A DNA stretch of 64,000 nt from Ga0077527 sp038316355 (lineage in GTDB: Bacteria > Pseudomonadota > Gammaproteobacteria > Burkholderiales > SG8-41). The stretch is from positions 1 to 64,000 of the forward strand of contig JBBQAO010000002.1 in NCBI GenBank assembly GCA_038316355.1, given 5' to 3'. Under the pieces are notes generated by a model. The model had not been told where the DNA came from. It did no database searches and worked only from the letters and a program-made list of their open reading frames with translations. Each line of letters begins with the position of its first letter. The first letter of the stretch is position 1. Below are positions 43,066 through 50,936 of this stretch, piece by piece. Made by a program: the position numbers and the translations under genes.

Positions 43066-43251
43066 ATGCTGCTACTCCGTCTGATCGGAATTTTTGCGCT
43101 GATCGCGATCGGTGTTTCGCTGGCGCTGTATGCGGTCAGGCGAGAGCCGCGCTACTTGCGGTTTGCGTGGCGGATTTTCCTCGGCACACTGGTGTTTGTT
43201 GCGCTGCTGATGGTGTTTTATGTCGCCGAACGTCTATTGATGGTGGTTTAA
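43066..43251 (+). CDS. Small two-helix membrane protein, function unknown
   Basis: Codes for 61 residues: membrane helix at about 3-23, a basic loop (VRREPRYLRFAWR), and a second helix at about 36-57. The Arg-rich loop predicts both ends outside and the loop in the cytosol. No known domain. It lies 49 bp after lpxC with no clear Shine-Dalgarno; the frame is open, and two clean helices with a basic loop argue for a real gene. The position beside lpxC might mean an envelope role, which is only a guess. Confidence 0.6.
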   Translation: MLLLRLIGIFALIAIGVSLALYAVRREPRYLRFAWRIFLGTLVFVALLMVFYVAERLLMVV

Positions 43252-43275
43252 CGACCGGCTGCACCGGTGCAGGAC

Positions 43276-43716
43276 TCAACGCCCGTGACGTCGTCGTGCG
43301 GCAAACCGGGCCAGCGCCGAACTCAAACCAGGATCCTTGACCTGTTTTGAGAGTTTTTCAAAATTATCAATTAAATCAATGGTTAACGGTGTTTTTTGAG
43401 CCCAAATCCGGGGCGCCGGACCGATGCGCTCAACTTGAACTTGCACCCGGATTCCAGTAATCTCGACCCCCTGTTTTTGCATGTTCTTGAGCAGTCGGGT
43501 TGCCTGTTGACGCAGTTTGGCAGCGACTGCTCCATTGTCTGCCACTATGACCAGCATGCCGTCCCGGTTATTGACTACACGGCTTGCCCGGGCCATATCA
43601 GGGGGCGCGCAGACCGCATAAAGCCGTTGCAGTGCTGCGATGCACTGTGTTGCCTTAGTGAGTGCCGTCAAACCTGCGTTATCGATGATCAGGGCGCTGA
43701 GTTTGCGGGTGGGCAT
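43276..43716 (-). CDS. DUF721 protein, possible DciA-like helicase loader
   Basis: A 146-residue basic protein of the DUF721 family. Some family members (DciA) load the replicative helicase DnaB; this assignment rests on family and synteny (lpxC / DUF721 / M23 / secA), not on a visible catalytic motif. The KH-like core is around residues 40-100, with LVIVADNGAVAAKLRQQATRLLKNM. Start chosen at 43716; a longer frame to 43785 would run over the divergent M23 gene. The C-terminal segment TIDLIDNFEKL is encoded by AT-rich element copy G. No Shine-Dalgarno is seen. Confidence 0.7.
   Translation of the reverse strand: MPTRKLSALIIDNAGLTALTKATQCIAALQRLYAVCAPPDMARASRVVNNRDGMLVIVADNGAVAAKLRQQATRLLKNMQKQGVEITGIRVQVQVERIGPAPRIWAQKTPLTIDLIDNFEKLSKQVKDPGLSSALARFAARRRHGR
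43360..43388 (-). repeat. AT-rich dispersed element, copy G, inside the DUF721 gene
   Basis: On the minus strand it reads TTAACCATTG then ATTTAATTGATAATTTT. It lies within the DUF721 reading frame and encodes TIDLIDNF, about 37 codons before the stop. The flanking codons are GC-rich. Confidence 0.55.
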
Positions 43717-43735
43717 GGCGTAAGGGAGATAGACC

Positions 43736-44653
43736 GTGAATATTATTCTGGTTTCGGAAAAACTGCCAAAAGCGCGAACCATCACGCTGGGATGGCTGCA
43801 TCTTGCGGGTGCGACTGCGCTGATGGCGTTTCTGGTGCTGGCGCTGGCCGGAGCTTTGAATTACGGCATTCTGCGTTTTGCTGTGGAACTGAATATTCCC
43901 TACGTCAAGGACACGCTGGTTTCCATCCATCAGCGGCAGCAGGAAAAAAACCAGTCTTATCTGCAGGATAACCTGAATGCGATGGCCGTCCGCCTGGGAC
44001 AGATGCAGGCGCAGTTGTTGCGGCTGGATACCTTGGGCGAACGCCTGGCCAAACTGGCCGGTTTCAAGCCGCAGGATCTGATGTTCAATGAGGTGCCGGG
44101 GCGCGGCGGCGCAATTTCGTCGGTGCCCAATCAGAATCTTTCCCTCGGGGATTTTACCCGGCAGGTTGATCTGCTGACACAGCAACTGGAAGACCGTGGC
44201 GACAAGCTGGGCTTGCTGGAGTCGATGTTCACGCTGGAAAGTGCCAGGAAAAAACTGACCCCGACCAAGCTTCCGGTCGAGGGTGGCTGGTACTCATCGA
44301 ACTACGGCTGGCGTATTGATCCCTTTACCGGGCAGCGTGCTTTTCACGAGGGCATAGACTTCATGGCCGAGGAAGGTACTCCCATCTATGCGGCGGCTGC
44401 AGGCGTCGTGGTGTACTCAGAATTTCACCCCCAATATGGTAATATGATCGAGCTCGATCACGGCAATGATCTGATCTCCCGGTATGCCCATGCATCGAAG
44501 CGGCTGGTGAAAGTTGGCGACGTGGTGTTGCGTGGATCGCGGATCGCCGATGTGGGCAGAACCGGGCGCGCGACAGGCTCCCACCTGCATTTTGAAGTAC
44601 GCCAGCGCGGTGTGGCGAGAAACCCTGCGCAGTTTCTGCAATTGCCCGGCTGA
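43736..44653 (+). CDS. M23 family metallopeptidase (LytM domain)
   Basis: A 305-residue envelope protein: membrane anchor at residues 20-42, a coiled periplasmic linker (LNAMAVRLGQMQAQLLRLDTLGERLAKL), and a C-terminal LytM domain with zinc ligands in HEGIDF and HLHFEV plus the conserved SSNYGWRIDPF. With both zinc motifs intact it is probably an active peptidoglycan endopeptidase rather than a degenerate activator. GTG start at 43736 with AAGGGAGA upstream. It diverges from the DUF721 gene across only 19 bases and precedes secA, the same order as in pseudomonads and other betaproteobacteria. Confidence 0.92.
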   Translation: MNIILVSEKLPKARTITLGWLHLAGATALMAFLVLALAGALNYGILRFAVELNIPYVKDTLVSIHQRQQEKNQSYLQDNLNAMAVRLGQMQAQLLRLDTLGERLAKLAGFKPQDLMFNEVPGRGGAISSVPNQNLSLGDFTRQVDLLTQQLEDRGDKLGLLESMFTLESARKKLTPTKLPVEGGWYSSNYGWRIDPFTGQRAFHEGIDFMAEEGTPIYAAAAGVVVYSEFHPQYGNMIELDHGNDLISRYAHASKRLVKVGDVVLRGSRIADVGRTGRATGSHLHFEVRQRGVARNPAQFLQLPG

Positions 44654-44666
44654 ACGGCAGTATTAA

Positions 44667-44694
44667 GCGGGCTGTACTGAGCGGGCTGTACTGA
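44667..44694 (+). repeat. 14 bp direct tandem duplication before secA
   Basis: GCGGGCTGTACTGA is repeated twice with no spacer and followed by a partial third copy (GCG). It lies in the short gap between the M23 gene and the secA leader hairpin. Probably a slippage product. Confidence 0.8.
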
Positions 44695-44708
44695 GCGCGA
44701 GAATTGCA

Positions 44709-44735
44709 GGGGTGGGATTATCCCACCCCTTTTTT
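44709..44735 (+). terminator. Intrinsic terminator-like hairpin in the secA leader
   Basis: A perfect stem GGGGTGGGA / TCCCACCCC with a TTA loop is followed by six T. It is a textbook terminator, but it ends only 13 bases before the secA ATG. It could end the M23 transcript, or act as an attenuator controlling secA. Confidence 0.8.
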
Positions 44736-44748
44736 ATTCAGGATGTTC

Positions 44749-47568
44749 ATGATTACCGGTTTATTGAAGAAAGTGTTCGGCAGCCGCAACGAACGGTTGC
44801 TCAAACAGTACCGGCGCTCAGTGCGCGCGATCAATGCACTGGAGCCGCAAGTCGCGGCATTGTCAGATGATGCGTTGCGGGCCAAGACCGGCGAATTCCG
44901 TGAGCGCATCAGCAAAGCCGTCGCGGACACTGGAGCGACCCCCGACAGCGGCTCAAAAAACGATCAGACCGTTGTACTCGACAACCGCCGCCGCGCCGCA
45001 CTGGATGACATCCTCCCCGAAGCGTTTGCCGTGGTCCGCGAGGCGGGCAAACGCGTGCTGGGCATGCGCCATTTCGACATGCAGCTGGTCGGCGGCATCG
45101 TGCTGCATAACGGCAAGATCGCCGAAATGCGCACCGGCGAAGGCAAAACCCTGGTGGCAACGCTGCCGGCTTACCTGAACGCGCTCGCCGGCACCGGCGT
45201 GCACATCGTCACGGTCAACGATTATCTGGCCCAGCGCGATGCCGACTGGATGGGGCGCATTTACCGGTTTCTCGGCCTCAGCGTCGGCGTCAATCTGTCG
45301 CAGATGGAGCACGACCGCAAACAGGAAGCCTACCGGTCCGACATTACCTACGGCACCAACAACGAATTCGGCTTCGATTACCTGCGCGACAACATGGTCT
45401 ACGAGTTGTCGGAAAAAGTGCAGCGCAGGCTCGCGTTTGCCATCGTCGACGAGGTCGATTCGATCCTCATCGACGAGGCGCGTACGCCGCTGATCATTTC
45501 CGGGCAAGCCGAAGACACCACCGACCTTTATGTGCAGATGAACGTGGTCGTGCCCCGGCTGGTTCGGCAAAAGGATGAAAAGGCGCCAGGCGATTACTGG
45601 GTGGATGAAAAAGGCCACCAGATCGTGCTGTCGGAAGAAGGCCATGAACATGCCGAGAACCTGCTCGCACAGGCCGGAATGCTGCCTGAAGGGGGCAGTC
45701 TGTACGAGGCGGCAAACATCGGCCTGATGCATCACCTGAACGCTGCGCTGCGGGCGCACAACCTTTTCCACCGCGACCAGCAGTACGTGGTGCAGAACAA
45801 CGAAATCATCATCGTCGACGAGTTCACCGGGCGGCTGATGCCGGGGCGTCGCTGGTCCGAAGGGCTGCACCAGGCCATCGAAGCCAAGGAAGGCGCAGAG
45901 ATCCAGCGGGAGAACCAGACGCTCGCCACGATCACCTTCCAGAATTATTTCCGCATGTACGGAAAGCTCTCGGGCATGACCGGCACGGCTGATACCGAAG
46001 CCTACGAGTTCCAGCAGATTTACGGTCTTGAAACCGTGATCATTCCGACCCACCGCCCGATGGTCCGCGATGACCGCATGGATCAGGTGTTCCGCACGGC
46101 GGCGGAAAAATACAGCGCGATCATCAGCGACATCCGCGGCTGTTACGAACGCGGACAACCGGTGCTGGTGGGCACGACGTCGATCGAGAATTCGGAATAC
46201 ATCTCCGGCATCCTGAGCAAGGAGGGCCTGCCGCACAACGTGCTCAATGCCAAGCAGCATGCGCGCGAAGCCGAGATCATCACCCAGGCCGGCAGCCCGA
46301 AGATTGTCACGCTGGCCACCAACATGGCGGGGCGCGGCACGGACATCGTGCTTGGCGGCAATCCCGAGCCCGAAATCAACCGCGTGCTTGCCGACGAAAG
46401 TCTCGACCAGGCTGCGCGCGAGCGGCGGGTGACCGAGCTGCGCGAAGAATGGCAAAAGCGTCATGATGAAGTAGTGAAGTCCGGCGGACTGCACATCATC
46501 GGCACCGAACGCCACGAGTCACGGCGCATAGACAACCAGTTGCGCGGTCGGGCGGGTCGCCAGGGCGATCCGGGATCGAGCCGGTTTTTCCTCGCGCTGG
46601 ATGATTCGCTGCTGCGGATTTTTGCGTCTGATCGGGTCGCAGCGATCATGAACCGCCTGAAAATGCCCGAGGGCGAGGCGATAGAGCATCCCTGGGTCAC
46701 GCGTTCGATCGAGAATGCGCAGCGCAAGGTCGAGGCGCGCAATTTCGACATGCGCAAGCACCTGCTCGAATATGACGACGTTGCCAACGACCAGCGCAAG
46801 GTGATTTACCAGCAGCGCAACGAGCTGCTCAACAGTTCCGACATATCAACGACGATCACCGCAATGCGCGGTGACGTCATTGCCGGCCATGTTGCCCTGC
46901 ACATTCCTGCAGGCAGCCTGGAAGAGCAATGGGATATCGAGGGACTTGAGACGGTATTGCGCGGTGATCTGACACTGGAACTGCCGCTGCGGCAGTGGCT
47001 GCAGCAGGATCCGCAGCTGGAGGAAGGTACGCTGCGCCAGCGCGTGATTGAGGCGGCGCATGCGCATTACGCCGGCAAAACCGCTGCGGTGGAGTCTGCG
47101 GCGATGCGCCAGTATGAACGCGCAATCATGCTGCAAAGCCTGGACAGCCACTGGCGCGAACATCTGGCGGCACTGGACCAGTTGCGCCAAGGTATCCACC
47201 TGCGCGGTTACGCGCAAAAAAACCCGACGCAGGAATACAAGCGCGAAGCTTTCGAGCTGTTTTCGCTGCTGCTGGACATGATCAAGACCGACGTCACCCG
47301 CGTGTTGATGACGGTGCAGATCCGCAGCGCTGAAGAATTGCGCGCCGCAGAAGAACGCGAAGCCCTGAGCAATGTGCAGTATCAGCATGCAGATGCGGTG
47401 GTCGACGCGGGCGCGGAAGTGCCCGATGAAGGTGTGCTGCCGGAAGCGGATGCTGAAACCGACAAGGTGCAGCCGTTCGTGCGCGGCGGGCAGAAAGTCG
47501 GACGCAATGACCCCTGTCCCTGCGGCTCCGGGAAAAAATACAAGCAATGCCACGGCAAGCTGGCCTGA
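44749..47568 (+). CDS. secA: Protein translocase ATPase SecA
   Basis: Motor ATPase of the Sec export pathway, cytosolic and SecYEG-bound. 939 residues: the N-terminus ITGLLKKVFGSRNERLLKQY, Walker A MRTGEGKTLVATL near residue 105, DEAD-type DEVDSILIDEARTPLIISG near 228, NBD2 TNMAGRGTDIVLGGNPE near 520 and the C-terminal zinc tail CPCGSGKKYKQCH that binds SecB and ribosomes. The start is the ATG at 44749; a TTG frame back to 44704 reads through the leader hairpin and is not credible. No SecM-like gene lies upstream. Confidence 0.97.
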   Translation: MITGLLKKVFGSRNERLLKQYRRSVRAINALEPQVAALSDDALRAKTGEFRERISKAVADTGATPDSGSKNDQTVVLDNRRRAALDDILPEAFAVVREAGKRVLGMRHFDMQLVGGIVLHNGKIAEMRTGEGKTLVATLPAYLNALAGTGVHIVTVNDYLAQRDADWMGRIYRFLGLSVGVNLSQMEHDRKQEAYRSDITYGTNNEFGFDYLRDNMVYELSEKVQRRLAFAIVDEVDSILIDEARTPLIISGQAEDTTDLYVQMNVVVPRLVRQKDEKAPGDYWVDEKGHQIVLSEEGHEHAENLLAQAGMLPEGGSLYEAANIGLMHHLNAALRAHNLFHRDQQYVVQNNEIIIVDEFTGRLMPGRRWSEGLHQAIEAKEGAEIQRENQTLATITFQNYFRMYGKLSGMTGTADTEAYEFQQIYGLETVIIPTHRPMVRDDRMDQVFRTAAEKYSAIISDIRGCYERGQPVLVGTTSIENSEYISGILSKEGLPHNVLNAKQHAREAEIITQAGSPKIVTLATNMAGRGTDIVLGGNPEPEINRVLADESLDQAARERRVTELREEWQKRHDEVVKSGGLHIIGTERHESRRIDNQLRGRAGRQGDPGSSRFFLALDDSLLRIFASDRVAAIMNRLKMPEGEAIEHPWVTRSIENAQRKVEARNFDMRKHLLEYDDVANDQRKVIYQQRNELLNSSDISTTITAMRGDVIAGHVALHIPAGSLEEQWDIEGLETVLRGDLTLELPLRQWLQQDPQLEEGTLRQRVIEAAHAHYAGKTAAVESAAMRQYERAIMLQSLDSHWREHLAALDQLRQGIHLRGYAQKNPTQEYKREAFELFSLLLDMIKTDVTRVLMTVQIRSAEELRAAEEREALSNVQYQHADAVVDAGAEVPDEGVLPEADAETDKVQPFVRGGQKVGRNDPCPCGSGKKYKQCHGKLA

Positions 47569-47572
47569 TGCC

Positions 47573-48811
47573 ATGCCCGTCAACCTGAATCCGCCGGATC
47601 CGCGCACCCTGCTGCCGGTGGCCGGCGTGCAACTGGGCATTGCGCAGGCGGGCATTCGCAAGTCAGGGCGCAGGGATCTGCTGCTGATCCGCCTGGATGC
47701 CGGTGCGCGAGTCGCCGGCGTGTTTACCCAGAACCGTTTTTGCGCAGCACCAGTGGTGGTGTGCCGGCAGCATCTGTCGATGGTCGATCCCGGACAGGGC
47801 ATACGTGCGCTGGTGATCAATACCGGGGTGGCCAATGCCGGCACCGGCAAGGAGGGCCTCGCACACGCGCGGCGGACCTGCGCCGAAGCCGCGCAACTGC
47901 TCGGCTGCAACAGCGCGCAGATATTGCCTTTTTCAACCGGCGTCATCATGGAGCCGTTGCCGGTGGAGCGCATCACCGTCGGACTGCCGCAATGTATTGC
48001 CGCGCTTAAAGCCGATGTCTGGGCTGATGCAGCGCAGGCGATCATGACCACGGACACCCTGCCCAAGGCTGTGTCGCAGCAGTTCCGGATCGGCGCCGCT
48101 ACCATCACCGTCACTGGCATTGCCAAGGGTGCCGGCATGATTCACCCGAACATGGCGACCATGCTCGGCTTTGTTGCCACTGACGCGGCGGTCAGCCAGC
48201 CGCTGGTCAAGGCCGCGGTGGCTTATGCCGCGCAGCGCTCGTTCAACTGCATCACCGTCGATGGTGACACCTCGACCAACGACAGTTTCATATTGATCGC
48301 GACCGGCAAGGCCGCGATGGCTGAGATTAACGATGCCAAAAGCGCGGAGTATCTGGCATTCCGCGATGCGGTGACCGCAGTCGCGACCACACTGGCGCAG
48401 GCCATCATCCGTGACGGCGAGGGCGCGACCAAATTCATTACCGTGAAAGTCGAGGCCGGCCGCAGCGAGGACGAATGCCGCAAGGTTGCGCTGTCGATCG
48501 CGCACTCGCCGCTGATCAAGACCGCGTTTTTTGCGTCCGACCCGAACCTCGGCCGCATACTCGCCGCCATCGGTTATGCGGGCATTGCCGACCTCGATGT
48601 CAATGGCATCGAGCTTTATCTGGATGACGTGCTGGTGGCCGAGCAGGGCGGACGCAGTCCGGCGTATCAGGAGGCCGACGGCCAGCGCGTGATGCAGCAG
48701 GCGGAAATCACCGTGCGCGTCGTGCTCAACCGCGGCAAAGCCGCCGCAGTGGTGTGGACCTGCGACCTGTCACACGATTACGTCAGCATCAATGCCGATT
48801 ACAGAAGCTGA
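47573..48811 (+). CDS. argJ: Bifunctional glutamate N-acetyltransferase / amino-acid acetyltransferase
   Basis: Recycles the acetyl group in arginine synthesis (ornithine acetyltransferase). 412 residues; it is made as a precursor and self-cleaves before the Thr nucleophile in KGAGMIHPNMATML near residue 190. Other conserved blocks are VNTGVANAGTG (with Ile at the first position here), SFNCITVDGDTSTND and DPNLGRILAAIGYAG. Having both activities (ArgE-independent) is typical but cannot be shown from sequence. It follows secA by four bases, so the two are likely co-transcribed. Confidence 0.95.
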   Translation: MPVNLNPPDPRTLLPVAGVQLGIAQAGIRKSGRRDLLLIRLDAGARVAGVFTQNRFCAAPVVVCRQHLSMVDPGQGIRALVINTGVANAGTGKEGLAHARRTCAEAAQLLGCNSAQILPFSTGVIMEPLPVERITVGLPQCIAALKADVWADAAQAIMTTDTLPKAVSQQFRIGAATITVTGIAKGAGMIHPNMATMLGFVATDAAVSQPLVKAAVAYAAQRSFNCITVDGDTSTNDSFILIATGKAAMAEINDAKSAEYLAFRDAVTAVATTLAQAIIRDGEGATKFITVKVEAGRSEDECRKVALSIAHSPLIKTAFFASDPNLGRILAAIGYAGIADLDVNGIELYLDDVLVAEQGGRSPAYQEADGQRVMQQAEITVRVVLNRGKAAAVVWTCDLSHDYVSINADYRS

Positions 48812-48831
48812 GCGTCCGCCGGCTGAAATAT

Positions 48832-48860
48832 AAAATAATAAATAAAATCAATAACTTATG
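48832..48860 (-). repeat. AT-rich dispersed element, copy H
   Basis: On the minus strand it reads CATAAGTTATTG then ATTTTATTTATTATTTT. It fills the argJ to DUF815 gap and supplies the annotated ATG of the DUF815 gene. It shares the exact 16-mer AATAAATAAAATCAAT with copy F in murD. Confidence 0.7.
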
Positions 48861-49766
48861 AAGAGTCGCTCAGCCCCGGCCGCAGCCCCCGTAGCGCAGA
48901 TGGCGGACGTGATTGCGCGAGCCGAGACGCTGCTGGCGCGAATCGAACATCTGCTCTCTGCGCCGCCGTCTGTGATCGACTGGGAAGCATCAATCGCCTT
49001 TCGCTGGCGCAAAAAAGCCGCGCACGGCGTGCTGGAGCCGATCCACCAGGTGCATCGTATCGATCTCGGGGACCTGCAGGGCATCGATGAACAGAAGGCG
49101 CTGGTTGAGCGCAACACCCGCCAGTTCGTCGATGGCCATCCGGCGAACAACGTGCTGCTGACCGGCGCGCGCGGCACCGGAAAATCCTCGCTGGTCAAGG
49201 CGCTGCTGAACAAATATGCAGCACGCGGCCTGCGTCTGATCGAAGTCGAGAAACGCGATCTGACGGATCTGCCGGATATCGTCGAATTGATCCACGCGCG
49301 TCCCGAGCGTTACATCCTGTACTGCGACGACCTGTCCTTCGAAGCGGACGAGCCGGGTTACAAGGCGCTGAAAGTAGTGCTCGACGGTTCGGTTGCCGCG
49401 GCATCCGAGAACTGCCTGATTTACGCTACATCCAACCGGCGCCACCTGATGCCCGAGTTCATGCAGGAAAACCTCGAGTACCAGCATGTCGGAGAGGAAA
49501 TCCATCCCGGCGAAACCAGCGAGGAAAAGGTTTCGCTGTCGGAGCGTTTTGGCCTGTGGGTATCGTTTTATCCGTTTGACCAGGATGAATATCTGCGCAT
49601 CGTCCGCGTCTGGCTGGATCATTTCAAGGTGCCGGTCGGCAAAAGCGTGGCTGTAGAGCATGCCGCGCTGCAGTGGGCGTTGATGCGCGGTTCGCGCAGC
49701 GGCCGCGTCGCCTGGCAGTTCGCGCGGGACTGGGCGGGGCGCAGCCGCCTGGCTCGACGCAAATAA
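48858..49766 (+). CDS. DUF815 family AAA ATPase
   Basis: A 302-residue ATPase of the DUF815 family, function unknown. Walker A is GARGTGKSSLVKALL near residue 98, Walker B YILYCDDLSF near 152, and sensor-1-like IYATSNRRHLMPE near 190. The C-terminal lid includes GSRSGRVAWQFARDW. It is a regular neighbour of argJ and the Nudix-ThiE gene. The ATG at 48858 lies in AT-rich element copy H and has no Shine-Dalgarno; an ATG at 48900 is a possible alternative that would remove 14 residues. Confidence 0.88.
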   Translation: MKSRSAPAAAPVAQMADVIARAETLLARIEHLLSAPPSVIDWEASIAFRWRKKAAHGVLEPIHQVHRIDLGDLQGIDEQKALVERNTRQFVDGHPANNVLLTGARGTGKSSLVKALLNKYAARGLRLIEVEKRDLTDLPDIVELIHARPERYILYCDDLSFEADEPGYKALKVVLDGSVAAASENCLIYATSNRRHLMPEFMQENLEYQHVGEEIHPGETSEEKVSLSERFGLWVSFYPFDQDEYLRIVRVWLDHFKVPVGKSVAVEHAALQWALMRGSRSGRVAWQFARDWAGRSRLARRK

Positions 49767-49782
49767 GCGCAAGTAAGCGGCG

Positions 49783-50739
49783 ATGACGGAACAGCCGCCG
49801 CGCCGTCGCATCGCTGTGGTTGCCGCAGTGCTGCAACAAGCGGACGGTCGTTTTCTGCTGGCCCAGCGTCCGCCGGGCAAAGCCTGTGCCGGGTACTGGG
49901 AGTTTCCTGGCGGCAAGGTCGAAGACGGCGAAACGCCGGCAGCTGCATTGTCACGCGAACTGCACGAAGAGCTCGGCATCGACGTCACCACTGCCTGTCC
50001 CTGGATCATCCGCGAGTTTGATTACCCGCATGCCGATGTGCGGCTGCATTTTTTCCGTGTGCGAGCCTGGCGCGGCGAATTGCAGGGCCGTGAAGCGCAG
50101 GCCTTCGCCTGGCAGCGACTCGATGCGATCAACGTGGCGCCGCTGCTGCCGGCCAACGGCCCGATACTCCAGGCTCTGGGCATTCCCGAGACCTACGGCA
50201 TCACCGGCTTCGCTCCGGCAGAATATCCCCTGGCGCTGGAGCGGATTGAAGGCGCGCTGCAGCAGGGGCTGCGCTTGATCCAGGTGCGCGGCAAGAACTG
50301 GCCGGCGGAACTGTTCGCGCGTTACGCCGGGGACATCGTTGCGCGGGCGCATGGCTGCGGCGCCCGCGTGCTGGTCAATGCGGATGCCGCGCTGGCGCGG
50401 CGCTGCGGCGCCGACGGCGTGCATCTGACTGCACGGCAATTGCTCGACAGTACGCAGCGTCCCGATTTCGCGCTGGTCGGCGCGTCAAGCCACAACGCGG
50501 AAGAGCTGCGCAAAGCGGAGCATTTGGGTGTCGATTTTGCAGTGCTCGGTCCGGTGTTGCCGACCCCGACGCATCCCGATGCGGCACTGCTGGGTTGGGC
50601 GGGATTCCAGCAACTGGCGGCTGAAGCACGGGTTCCGGTTTTTGCGCTGGGGGGGCTGCAGCCCACGGACCGCGATCATGCATTGGCCAGCGGTGCCCAC
50701 GGTTTGGCCATGGTGCGCGGGGCCTGGCCGTTGCGTTAA
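49783..50739 (+). CDS. Nudix hydrolase fused to thiamine-phosphate-synthase-like domain
   Basis: 318 residues in two parts. Residues 5-130 are a MutT-type Nudix domain with the full signature GKVEDGETPAAALSRELHEELGI, predicted to clear 8-oxo-dGTP. Residues 145-315 are a ThiE-like TIM barrel (LIQVRGKNWP, VLVNADAALARRCGADGVHL, FAVLGPVLPTPTHPD, VFALGGLQPTD). The domain retains several ThiE phosphate-loop features, but a role in thiamine synthesis is not established; it may salvage a damaged base. This fusion is common in beta- and gammaproteobacteria. The gene overlaps the convergent yacG by four bases. Confidence 0.9.
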   Translation: MTEQPPRRRIAVVAAVLQQADGRFLLAQRPPGKACAGYWEFPGGKVEDGETPAAALSRELHEELGIDVTTACPWIIREFDYPHADVRLHFFRVRAWRGELQGREAQAFAWQRLDAINVAPLLPANGPILQALGIPETYGITGFAPAEYPLALERIEGALQQGLRLIQVRGKNWPAELFARYAGDIVARAHGCGARVLVNADAALARRCGADGVHLTARQLLDSTQRPDFALVGASSHNAEELRKAEHLGVDFAVLGPVLPTPTHPDAALLGWAGFQQLAAEARVPVFALGGLQPTDRDHALASGAHGLAMVRGAWPLR

Positions 50740-50933
50740 TTCGGCAGCGGGTTTTCGCCCTCGTCGGGCACTTCGGACTCGTCGGATTCCACGACAGGCA
50801 CGCGATAACGTTCCGTTGCCCACGCGCCGAGATCAACCATCTTGCAGCGCTCCGAACAAAAGGGGCGGAAACGGTTTTCCGGATTCCATTCAATGCCTGT
50901 GCCGCAATTAGGGCAGGCGACGGTCTTTGCCAT
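50736..50933 (-). CDS. yacG: DNA gyrase inhibitor / zinc protein YacG
   Basis: A 65-residue zinc protein with the four-Cys site CPNCGTGIEW...RFCSERC and the conserved FRPFCSERCKMVDLGAWATERYRVP. E. coli YacG binds GyrB and inhibits gyrase. It is the last gene of the leftward pilC-pilD-coaE-zapD-yacG string, three bases after zapD. Its 3' end overlaps the end of the Nudix-ThiE gene on the other strand. Confidence 0.93.
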   Translation of the reverse strand: MAKTVACPNCGTGIEWNPENRFRPFCSERCKMVDLGAWATERYRVPVVESDESEVPDEGENPLPN

Positions 50934-50936
50934 AAT

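Noticed and set aside
44704..44748. Frame open from a TTG at 44704 that would lengthen SecA by 15 residues
   Set aside because: It reads through the terminator hairpin and has no ribosome site; the ATG at 44749 gives the normal SecA start.
44953..46515. 520-codon antisense open frame over secA
   Set aside because: It is the mirror of conserved secA codons with no domain and no ribosome site.
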